Shown: positions 17,890 to 26,800 of the stretch, piece after piece
Layout: each line of letters starts with the position of its first letter
Position numbering within the stretch: the first letter of the stretch is position 1
Notes under the pieces: model-generated
The model's input: the letters and a program-made list of their open reading frames with translations, nothing else
The model's database searches: none
What the model was told of the DNA's origin: nothing
Source of the DNA: Chrysochromulina tobinii
Lineage: Eukaryota > Haptophyta > Prymnesiales > Chrysochromulinaceae
Direction: 5' to 3'
Assembly: GCA_001275005.1 (NCBI GenBank)
Contig: JWZX01003148.1
Coordinates: forward strand, 1 to 30,401
Length of the DNA: 30,401 bases
Program-made: the position numbers and the translations under genes

Positions 17890-20800
17890 CTACGCCGAAG
17901 GCGGCGTGTGGCTTTGGCTTTGGTGGTGCCTCCTACCTTTGAGCTTGCGGGTGGAGGGCGACATGGAGCCAGCGCCAGGGCTCCTCACCTCCTTGAGCTT
18001 GCGCTCGAACTGATGCCCCGCGCCCGCCGTCTCGATACGCAGCCCTGCCTCAGCGCCGCGTGCATCGTCAAGCGCCGCGTCCGCGTCCGCCTCGCCGTCG
18101 ATTTCTGCGCCGTCATGCTCCTCAAGACCACCGAAGACTTCGGCGTTGCTACCGTGTGCCAGCTGGCGTGCATGCACAATCGCCGCGAACGCGTCGCTCG
18201 TTCGCAATCCCGCGGGTGGCACCCGCGCCGTACTGGTCGTCCGCGCCGTACTGGTCACCCCCGCCGGTGCGCCGACAATGTCGCGTTGAGGTGTCTCCGT
18301 ACGCGACGTCGAGTGGGCGTGCTGCTTGGAGGACGCCGCGAAGGCCGTTGAGGCCGACACGGCGGGGATGAGGGTATTGGAGCCCAGATGCCATTCCCAC
18401 CCGTCGCGGCGTGCTCGCTCCTTGAGCGACTCGTTGAGGAGGCGCAGCCGGTCGAGCCCCGAGATCGCCGCCTGTATCGGCATGCGTACGGAGGCATCCC
18501 GCGTGTCCTGTCGGAAGCACATTGATTTGAGTTGCGTCGAGACGCCGTTCAAGATGAAGAGGTGCCCTCCCTCCATCGCGCCCTTCGAGCGCGCCATCTC
18601 GTTGAGAGTCTGCTGCTTCTCGGAGGCGGAGTGCTTCTGCTTGCTAAACGAGCGCTCCGCCTCGGCCGCCGCCGCGTCGGCCACCGTCTGAGCGCGTATC
18701 TTTTGTACCATTGATTCGGCAGGCTTGGCGCCGAGGCTGCTCGCGCGCGCGGTCGCGGATCGTCTGAAGCTGGAGCTCAACATGGCGCCTTGCTTGCGTA
18801 TCTGGCGGCTCTGATCCTGCCCGTGGGCGCTCCACAGGCGGCAGGACGCGCGGATCTGACGAAACTGACGGAGCGTGGCGTCTCGGAAGACCGCCACGAG
18901 ATCGACGGAGATTGCGGCCTTCTTCTCCTCCTCGTATGTGCCTCGGACGATGGAGAGAAAGATGTTGACGACGACAAAGAGGATGACGAAGACGAATGCG
19001 ATGTACAGCAGCGGCCCGACCACACGATTCGCTCGATGGAGCTCGAAGAGGTCCACGACTCCCAGAATGAAGAAGAGCAGCGACATGTAGGAGGAGCCGA
19101 GGTCGCGCCAGTCGTGCAGTTGGGTGCCCGCAGCCAGATGAAAGGAGATGGCGAACGCGTTGATCAGGATGGTGAGGATGATGAGGAAGTAGATGAGCTG
19201 AGAGGACGCCCGACTGAGCGTCCGGAGCAGCGTCGACATGTAGGGCACCCCCGCCAGAAAGTGGAGCACCTGTGGGGAGAGGGAGAGGGAGAGGGTACGG
19301 GCGCCGTGGTGAGCGCTTGCATGCAGGAGTGGAGCCCCCACAGAAAATGGAGCGCGTGTGCCCAAGCAGCAGCCAATGGCCATCCGTGCCGAGGAGTGAC
19401 CATCCGTGGCAATCTCGGGGCCATCTCGAGGCAATCACGAGGCAATCACGAGGCATGTCGTCGCAATCAATGGTCATGACGAGGCCGATAGGAGGCAAAG
19501 CAGTGGCACTCAGTGGCAGTCAGTGGCAGTCAGTCAGTGGCAGTCAGTGGCAGTCAGTGGCAAGTCAGTGGCAGTCAGTGGCAGTCAGTCAGTGGCAGTC
19601 AGTGGCAAGCGGTGGCACTCACCTTCATGTACACGAGCAGCGAATCGATGGCAAGCGTCATCGTCTCGTACTCCGCCCAGTCCCTCACTTCGTCGAGGCT
19701 GACGAAACCATCCACCTGCCCATCCTCCGCATCGAGGGTGACGGTGCGCTTGATGTCCCGCATGAGACTCCACTGGCGGTACCGGCAGAAGGCTACAAAG
19801 AAGAAGCCGAGGAGCGAGGGCCAGTCGTACCTGCACTCAGGCGCACTCAGGCGCACTCAGGCGCACTCAGGCGCAATCCGATCGCTTCAACCAATTGGAC
19901 TTGTCATCAGGCGCAATCCGATCGCTCGTACCAATTAGACTTGTCAGACCAGTACGAGCGGAGCCCCTCCCTACGCATCGCCTGGAGCTCATACGCAATG
20001 AAAAAGGTGACGAATCCCAGAAGGCAGCTTTCGACGAGAAGGAGTCTAGGGAGACCATTGGCATCGAGCGAATCGTACCAAAGCAGGCTGAGGGGCTGGA
20101 TGGTCGCCTGGGGCGTGATCAGGCCGGACTCGAGTCGCTCGAAGAGGAGGCGCACCTGATGAGGGAGGCAATCAGAGGTCCTCAGAGGTTATCAGAGGTC
20201 ATCAGGCCGGACTCGAGTCGCTCGAAGTGGAGGAGCACCTGAAACACTTAGAGAGGCACCCAGAGAGGCACCGCACTCAGAGGCACCGCACTCAGACAGG
20301 TACCCAGAGGCACCTAAACAGGCACTCGGCGGCACTCCAAAGCGCACCGTGCAGAAGCGGTTGATGTTCACATTGTACAGAGCGAAATCCACCCAGAGAG
20401 CTCGCGTCGATGAGTCAAGGAAGCCATCTTTCTCGAGCTCGAGCAGCCGAGATCGCGCCGTACTGAGCGCGAGCGGTAGGTCCACGCGGTAGCCGGCGCC
20501 GTCGTACTGGTGGTGGATGCCCGTGAATGGACCGACTTTCGTCACGCTCGAAGGCATCCATTCGTACGTGCGCGGCGCTCCGCCCCCAGCGGCCTGCTCC
20601 CCATTCACATTCACAGCTGCCTGCCCCACGATCGGCTCGCGGTCGAAAAGGTCCGCGGCTGCCTTCCCTCTGGGCAGCGCAGCGTAGCAGTGCGCGATCG
20701 TCGTCGCCGACGAGCCGTTGACCTCGAAGTACGAGGGGACGGCGCAAGAGTCCACCCGAACGCGCACCTGCTGCAGCCGAACCAACCCAAGCAGCATATT

Positions 20801-21301
20801 GTTGCCGTCGATGACCTTGCGCATCTGGCTCGGCGGCAGCGGCACGCCCGTACGCGTCGTCTCGACGTACAGTGCGGCGAGCAGCGGCCCGCGCAGGAAC
20901 TTGTAGATGTCATCTAGCGAGGCAACGTCGTCAAAGGTCATGGCAATCTCGCTGTCGGCGTTGTCGAAATACGAGCCGAGCACCAGCTTGCGCACCATCT
21001 CTCCCAAATAGAAGTCATACTGGCCGTTCCGATAGAGGACGACGACTGACGAGAGCAGCACACAAAGCGTGATGTACATGCAGAGCGCAAAGGGCTCGAC
21101 GTGGAGCGTCTTAACATACTCGATGGCGGCCCGCTGCTTCTCCTCGCGCGCCATCGCCTCCGCCACCGCAATCGCGCCGTCGTCCAAGAGTTCCTCCTCC
21201 GACGCGGCCGCGTGCATCAGATGGTGGAAGCTCTCTGACTTCAAGTCTTTGCGGCGTCGGAGAGCTTCTGGACGCGCTGCCTTGGACCAAGGCATCGCCA
21301 T
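17890..21301 (-). CDS. PKD2: polycystin-2-like (TRPP) cation channel, four exons
   Basis: Exons in coding order are 21301-20348, 20155-19956, 19830-19623 and 19269-17890, giving 913 residues. TM1 lies at residues 71-90. The large extracellular polycystin (TOP) domain follows, with the paired cysteines C186 (VRVDSCAVPSYF) and C205 (TIAHCYAALP), GYRVDLP, and WVDFALYNVNINRFC at its end. Exons 2-3 carry TM2-TM3 (LLLVESCLLGFVTFFIAYEL; DWPSLLGFFFVAF). Exon 4 carries S4, S5, the pore and S6 (NRVVGPLLYIAFVFVILFVVVNIFLSIV). The C-terminal 345 residues are cytosolic, basic then Ser/Ala-rich, with helical stretches and no clear EF-hand. The start ATG at 21301 (MAMPWSK) is preferred because the longer frame would overlap the divergent gene; a second ATG lies two codons on. 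In algae such channels sit in the flagellar membrane, which fits the EFHB gene nearby, but location is inferred. The filter Asp is replaced (V525). Confidence 0.93.
19270..19622 (-). other. polycystin intron 3 (353 nt)
   Basis: On the minus strand the donor is AAG|GTGAGT and the acceptor is CTCTCCCCACAG|GTGCTC, with a good pyrimidine tract (phase 0). About a third of it is a tandem array of a 10-base CAGTGGCAGT unit (plus-strand sense), with further GGCAATC/ACGAG repeats at about 19408-19455. Confidence 0.9.
19501..19618. repeat. tandem array of 10-bp CAGTGGCAGT unit in intron
   Basis: About a dozen copies of CAGTGGCAGT and its 4-base-extended variant (CAGT doubled) lie back to back within polycystin intron 3. 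No spacers of constant unique sequence separate them, so this is a minisatellite and not a CRISPR array. Confidence 0.92.
19831..19955 (-). other. polycystin intron 2 (125 nt), made almost wholly of repeats
   Basis: The acceptor is CTGAGTGCAG|GTACGAC. The donor is most likely CGCTC|GTACTG (phase 2), though TACTG|GTCTGA four codon-preserving bases along is also in phase. Plus-strand 19831-19870 holds four 10-mers of GCGCACTCAG type, and 19871-19950 holds two 40-bp units sharing GCGCAATCCGATCGCT and CCAATT-GACTTGTCA. Confidence 0.82.
20156..20347 (-). other. polycystin intron 1 (192 nt) with exon-copy decoy
   Basis: The donor is TGCACG|GTGCGC and the acceptor CTCATCAG|GTGCGC (phase 0), so the hexamer GTGCGC stands at both the intron start and the next exon start. 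The join gives NINRFCT-VRLLFERLESGL. The intron contains GAGGCACCGCACTCA-type repeats, a run of about 10-bp ATCAGAGGTC repeats and a copy of the exon 2 boundary. Confidence 0.9.
20201..20242 (-). repeat. partial duplication of exon 2 start inside intron 1
   Basis: Positions 20201-20242 match 20118-20159 at 40 of 42 bases. The true copy spans the intron 1 acceptor and the first 38 bases of exon 2. The intronic copy keeps the TCAG acceptor (TTTCAG on the minus strand) and would read VLLHFERLESGLMT, then reach an in-frame TGA within 20 codons. Confidence 0.9.
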
Positions 21302-21485
21302 ATCCTTTTCAACGCGCGAATCAAAAGCGAGCACAGCACGCCAAGATGTCCATTTGCTTCGTGCACACTCGTGTACCTCATCACACAATAGGATACCCTT
21401 TCGGAGGATTCTCTTTTCGTTTACAAATTTTCGACGAAATTCGCACTCGCAATGCAAGGACGAGTGTGACGGTAGGTGGAGGCGG
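21302..21485. promoter_or_regulatory. bidirectional promoter between polycystin and LtrA-like genes
   Basis: These 184 bases separate the two divergent ATGs. The half near the LtrA-like gene (about 21405-21445) is T/A-rich with TTTTCGTTTACAAATTTTCG, unlike the GC-rich coding DNA on either side. No TATA box is certain. Confidence 0.6.
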
Positions 21486-23285
21486 ATGGCGGACGCTTTA
21501 CTAGACAAGTGGAGGGCCGTGGTGCCGCCCCAACCGACCTTCTGGCGTTTCATCCTCTACGCGATTCGCCCGCCTCGGTTGCGCGCCCACGACGGGCTGA
21601 GCTCCCGGGGAGCGACACAAACTGAGCTCTTCTTTGACCTCGTGCTCGCGCTGCCTTGGGGGGCGCTCGTGGATAGTCCAACTCGAAGGAATCCTTCGAG
21701 CTCAGACACGTGGCACATCATCGCAGTCGCTGCGATCTTTAATGGCTGGATGGGCCGGACATTCTTCAACACACGGTACGACACCGACAGCGCCACCGCG
21801 CGCATCTCTGCCATCCTGGGGATGACCGGGTTCACGGCGATGGCTTTCGGCGTGCGCTGCACCTCAAATGACGACAGTGTCCTCGTGTGCGATGACAACG
21901 AGTTGCACTCCGTGAGCTCCATCTTCATCTTGGGCTACGGTGCTGTACGCAGCGTGCTATGGATCAACTACCTGGCCGTCTACTGCGCGCTGCCCTCGAA
22001 ACGCAGCAACCAGTACAGCAGCCCGGACAGCATCACGGTGAAAGGGATGCTCACCGGCTTTGGGTTCTCCTTGCTCTGCTGCTTCTTGGCCTCGGGTCTA
22101 CGCAAGCCGAAGGACGCAGACGCGCGCTTCTGCCTCTTCTTGACTGCCGTGGTCGTCGATTTCGTTACACCCTTCGTGTTGATTCCCTACATGCCCGCGA
22201 TCCGCATCCATCACTTGATGGGCCGCTTCGGCCGGTTCCTGCTCATCTGCGTCAACGCCTCCGTCGTTGCGCCCCTCCTCGAGATGCCCCTCCACGGGGG
22301 TAGGGTCAACCTCTTCTCTCCCTTGCTGGCGCTCTGGCCCCCCTTTTGTCTCATCCAGCTGCACTCAGCGCCCATAGGAGGGCTCCTTACCAGCAGCCGC
22401 GTCGAGCACTTCCACCGCTCGTACGAGGGCACTACGATTCGCAAGATACGCATCTATGGCTTCTTCTACCTGCACCTGCCGCTGACTTTGCTCATCTCGG
22501 CGCTCTTCACACGCATGCCGCCGTGGGACCGTGTCTCGGGCCCCTCTGGCGACAAGGCGATCTGGGCGTGCCTGCTGCTCATCCTCGCCGCGCAGCACGT
22601 CCTCGTCTCCACCCAGAACATGACTCATGCACTCTGCCGCGGCTTCGGCGCGCTGCTCCTGCTTACGCTGGCGTTCGCCGACAGCTGCTTTGCCCTGCCC
22701 GTGCAGCCAACGCCCGACACGACGCCCGACACAACGCCCGTCAAGCCCAAAAGCGGCCCGCCCATGATGCCGTGGCCACCTGCCTCGCCTCCGATCGCGG
22801 AGAAACTATTGCCGTGGGGCGACCTCGAATTATCGCTGTGCAACCCGGCGTTCAGCATGCTCGTCATCTGCGCCGTGCTGCTGTTCGAAGTCTTCGTCGA
22901 CGCCTTCCTCGGCTTTCGACAGGCAGAGACGGAGAAGGTTGAGGAGGGCGCCGATCCCGACGTGCCGACGTTGAATGCTCTGGGCATTGGCTACACACAA
23001 TCGCTTGGAGCGGCGCCTCTCATCTCCCTTCATCCTGCCTATACAACCTCGCTCGATACCTGGCGGGAAGGTCATACCTCGGGAGATCACGATCCTACCT
23101 CGGGAGATCACGATCATACCTCGGGAGATCACGATCATGGTGGTTTCCGGGACGCGAACGCGCGCCCGACCCTGATCGGGGATCCTCCAGCCGACCCTAG
23201 TCGGGGACCCTCGGACGACTCCTCGCGCGCACCCTTGAGTCCGGTTGTACACACCGCTGCTGTGGCGCATCGAGACTCGCTTTGA
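21486..23285 (+). CDS. LtrA-family (low temperature requirement A) multi-pass membrane protein
   Basis: The protein has 599 residues from ATG 21486 (MADALLDKWRAVV) to TGA 23283-23285. The diagnostic start of the LtrA family is present at about residue 43-55 (TQTELFFDLVLALPWGAL), followed by IFNGWMGRTFFNTRYDTD, which corresponds to the W...YDTDD block of bacterial LtrA. Around ten hydrophobic segments follow to about residue 480. The bacterial family was named from a cold-sensitive Listeria mutant; its molecular role is unknown. Oddities are a Pro/Thr-rich loop with TPDTTPDTTP (about residue 417) between late helices, and a C-terminal tail carrying three H/P-TSGDHD heptads and ending in a Pro/Ser-rich stretch. 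The family is mainly bacterial, so ancient transfer into algae is possible. The frame is open upstream to 21069, but that part is antisense to polycystin exon 1. Confidence 0.85.
   Translation: MADALLDKWRAVVPPQPTFWRFILYAIRPPRLRAHDGLSSRGATQTELFFDLVLALPWGALVDSPTRRNPSSSDTWHIIAVAAIFNGWMGRTFFNTRYDTDSATARISAILGMTGFTAMAFGVRCTSNDDSVLVCDDNELHSVSSIFILGYGAVRSVLWINYLAVYCALPSKRSNQYSSPDSITVKGMLTGFGFSLLCCFLASGLRKPKDADARFCLFLTAVVVDFVTPFVLIPYMPAIRIHHLMGRFGRFLLICVNASVVAPLLEMPLHGGRVNLFSPLLALWPPFCLIQLHSAPIGGLLTSSRVEHFHRSYEGTTIRKIRIYGFFYLHLPLTLLISALFTRMPPWDRVSGPSGDKAIWACLLLILAAQHVLVSTQNMTHALCRGFGALLLLTLAFADSCFALPVQPTPDTTPDTTPVKPKSGPPMMPWPPASPPIAEKLLPWGDLELSLCNPAFSMLVICAVLLFEVFVDAFLGFRQAETEKVEEGADPDVPTLNALGIGYTQSLGAAPLISLHPAYTTSLDTWREGHTSGDHDPTSGDHDHTSGDHDHGGFRDANARPTLIGDPPADPSRGPSDDSSRAPLSPVVHTAAVAHRDSL
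23073..23135 (+). repeat. three 21-bp in-frame tandem repeats
   Basis: Units 23073-23093, 23094-23114 and 23115-23135 differ at one base (CAT/CCT) and encode HTSGDHD heptads in the tail of the LtrA-like protein. Just downstream, CCGACCCTGATCGGGGA (from about 23166) is echoed as CCGACCCTAGTCGGGGA (from about 23191). Confidence 0.92.
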
Positions 23286-23827
23286 AGGCGCGTTTGTACC
23301 GGGCAGAGGTCGATTAGGCAACCAGCGCCGGGACTGCGAAGCTATCTTCGTCCACATCCTGCCGTTGAGTGCTCTGTGGAGATGTCTGTGTGCAAGCTCA
23401 TTCCAGTGAGGCTGCATGGCTGCTGCAAAAGGGCCCTCCCGAGCGACTATTCACACCGGACTGACGGCTAACTAGTGATAGGACACAGATCAACGATAAG
23501 GACACAGAACATGGGGAGCGTGTCGGGGACGGTCTGACCCGCGTGACTGTCGTCCGGTCCGGTCGACGACCTATCACCTAACCTCGGAACTTACCGGCAC
23601 GCCACATGCCTCCTAGACAATTCTATGTATCCGTACGTAGAGGCTTCAAAGTCACTAGGAAAGATGACTTTGAATAGCTTAAGCTCACCTGTACACAGGC
23701 TCTGCAAGCCCTGGCGGCGTCGTTCCTTCCTCCTGCGCGAGTTTTTCTTCCCACCCTCCCTCCCTGGGGGTCTTGGGCGTTGTCTATTTGTGACATGCTT
23801 ATCAACCCCGACTTAGAGGCTACTCCT
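23286..23827. other. spacer between convergent genes, no gene seen
   Basis: These 542 bases lie between the LtrA-like stop and the stop of the giant minus-strand gene. A direct repeat AGGACACAGA occurs at about 23479 and 23498. Short open frames (for example 23623-23844 -) are not convincing. Confidence 0.55.
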
Positions 23828-26800
23828 TTACGGCTGACCTTCACGGTTTAGTGGCCAGAGGCCTCGTGCCCTGGCGACGACCTCCGCTAGCTGGAGATGC
23901 GCCGACGCTGCCGAGCGGCTCAGGGAGAAAGTTAGAGGCTCGAACCATTTGGCCTCTCGCAGATGTTTTCCTTCGCACGTCTTGACATTCCCAGAGCCGA
24001 GGCGTTCGAGTTCCACCGTGTAGAGTGCCTTCTCGACATCGTACTCCTTCACATAGGCGAGAGTCTCCTCTCCGTCGCTGCGCTTCACGTACACGCTGCT
24101 ACTGGTAGCGTGGCGCTGCTCGTGGGTGGACTCGGGATTAGGGGCCTCAGTTGCCACCTTTGGTTTGGGCGCCGGCAACTTCTGCGGATCCACCCAGTGA
24201 GACTCCGTCGCACACAGAATTCGCGTCGGTGTTCCTACCGTGGGTTTGAGCTCCGGGTACTTAGTTGCGACCGCGGCCTCGGGCACGGCATGGATGGTGT
24301 GCGTCGGCTCGGACACGTGGAGGACGCGCATCGGCTCCTCTTGGACGGTGAGGCGCTGCAGCTTCTTGCGGGCTCGCTTCCTACGCGCCTCGCGCATGTC
24401 TGCCGTGAGCGCGTGCTCGAGGTCCTCCGTCCTGAGCTTCAGGTGCTCGGCGCGCTTCTGGTCGAACTGGACCGTGATCGAGCCCTCAAAGTCGGAGAGC
24501 AGCTGGACGACAACCTTCTGGTCGGCTTTCCCGGTGAAGAAGATTTGCTTCGAGCGCAGCTTCTTCTTGCACTGGCGGAGGAAGTGCTCCGGCGACTGTG
24601 CGACCACCACCTCACGCGGGGCGCCGATCACATCGATGTTCATGAGCTTTGGACCGCTCACCTCCAGCGATTCGAGGAGCTGCTTGAGCTTAGCCGAAAG
24701 CGCCTCTTTCGGCCGCCGCTTGAGCTGCGTGAGGTGCGCGAGCACAATCGAGGCGGCGGATATCTCAAAGGTCGGCCACCCACGCGAGTCGTACGGCCGC
24801 AAGTTGTACATTGGGTACACCACGCGATCCTTGCGATGAAGCGAGCGCGCGCCGCACGTGATCCTTGCGACGAAGCGGGTAGCCGCGCTCGTTTGAAGCG
24901 GGTAGCCGTGCTCGTTCAGCGAGCGCACGGCGCTCGCCTCCCTCTCGCCGAGGACACGCACCACTACCGCCGACCCCTTCCTCTCGCAGGCCAGCACGCC
25001 GTCGCCCAGCTCCTTCTGAAGCACCCTCTGCAACTCGTCGAGCGAATCATCGCCCAGATCCTTCTGCAGCTTCTGCAGCTCCTTCTGCAGCGCCTTCTGC
25101 AGCTCCTTGACCGAATGGCTGCCGAAGAAGCTGCGCAACTCGCCGACCAGCTCCTTCTGCAGCTCCTTGAGCGACTTCTGCAGCTTCTGCCCCTTCTGCT
25201 CCTTCTGCAGCTCCTTCTGCAGCTCCTTCTGCAGCTTCTGCAGCTTCTGCAGCTTCTGCAGCTTCTGCAGCTCCAAGATGAAGACGGTCCCCGTGCGCTC
25301 GGAGACGAGCTCGCTCGGCGCGACCTCTTTACCGAGCTCGCCAGGCGGGTCCGTGAGCTGCAGCACACAGGTGCCTGTGGCCGACGCGTAGAGGCAGCCC
25401 ATGACGGAGAGGCCGCGGTGAAACTTGAGCTCATTCTCGAAGACGTGCTCGCCCATCAGCATTGGCTCTTTGCCGCCGCACATGCGCTTGAGCTTGGGAT
25501 CTTGACGTGCCGCGTCCGCGCCGTCCGCCGTGCGGAAGCGCATGTAGCCTTCGGCATCGGCTCCCGGGTCGAACTGGTACACGCCGGAGATGTAACGCCC
25601 GTGGAAGAGCACACTGACGTGACCGCGCGATTGCAAGCCCAGGCTCTCAAAGTCCGCCATGGAGGCCAGCGCCCACTTTTTCTCCTCACATAGGGCGACG
25701 AGCTTGTCGACGCAAACCTGCGCCTCGTCCTCCGTGGCGACGCGCTCGCCCTCAAACTTGAGTACGGTGAGCGGGCCCTCGCTCACCTCGGCGCCAAAGC
25801 GTCCGAACGCCTCCGGGGCGTGCCACGAGGGCCACGCATAGTTCTGCGGCAGGCACGCAACGTCCACGAAAAGACCATAGTACTCGTCGGTTCCGCCCCT
25901 CTTCATGTCCAGGTAGCCGCGCATCTTTTCGAGCGTGCGGCCATCGGGGTCGGGCATGCCAGGCATGCGCCAGCAATAGCTTCCGACGCGAACGCCGCGC
26001 CGCCGCCGCTCCGTAAAGAGGGCCGCGGCGCGCTCGGGCGACAGGAAGGCTTCCGGCGGCATGTCCTGGCAGCGTGGCAGAAAGGGCTTTCCCTTGACAA
26101 ATTCGACTTTCTCGAGCGCAGGGAGCTGAACCAGCTTGTCGCAAACCGCCTCGGCCTTGCGGCGCAGGCCGGCTGCGGTGAGCGGGGCGACCTCGTCAAA
26201 CGTGCTCAGGTGGAAGGTGGCCACAAATGTAGGCTTTTTCCCAGCTGAAGACAGGTCCTCGAGCTCCAGGGCAGCCGCCTCCGAAGGAGAGGGAGGCGTC
26301 CACCACCTCCACCTCCACTGCGGCCGCACTGGCGAGGCCGCCGAGGCCGCTTCCACCGTGATGCAGATGGACGAGGTCCCGCAGTGCGTCGCCAACTGCC
26401 GAATCAGCACGCTCGTTGGCGCGTCGGAAGCGAGGCGTGCCACCACCTTGGTGACGCACGGCAGCTGCCCATCCGAGCGCTTTGAATCTAGCAGCCACGC
26501 ACAGTCGATGAGGCGTACTGCGCCGTCGCGGAGGGCGTCCACGATCGGCTTTTCGATGATCTGCGCAGCCTCCTTTGTTCCTTCCGACACCTGCACCAGC
26601 CCGTGCTTCAGGTGATACTCCTGGATGAACCGGCGCTCGAGCGCGATATTGGAGACGACGACCAGTGCCGCGCCGAGCACGGAGGCGCCGAGCAGTACGC
26701 CAAGGGCCAGCTCGAGCGCCCACCGCATGAGCCCGTCCTGCACCGCGCCGTCCTTCGTGAGTGCGCCGTACAAGCAGGCAAGAAGGATGGCCAAGATGTC

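Noticed and set aside
19501-19618. Regular repeats suggestive of a CRISPR array
   Set aside because: The repeats are back to back with no unique spacers and lie inside a spliceosomal intron of a eukaryotic gene.
23963-25693. 576-codon plus-strand open frame rich in Leu/Gln/Arg
   Set aside because: It lies wholly antisense to the giant minus-strand gene and its LLQLLQ runs are the mirror of the LQK repeat. It has no domain of its own.
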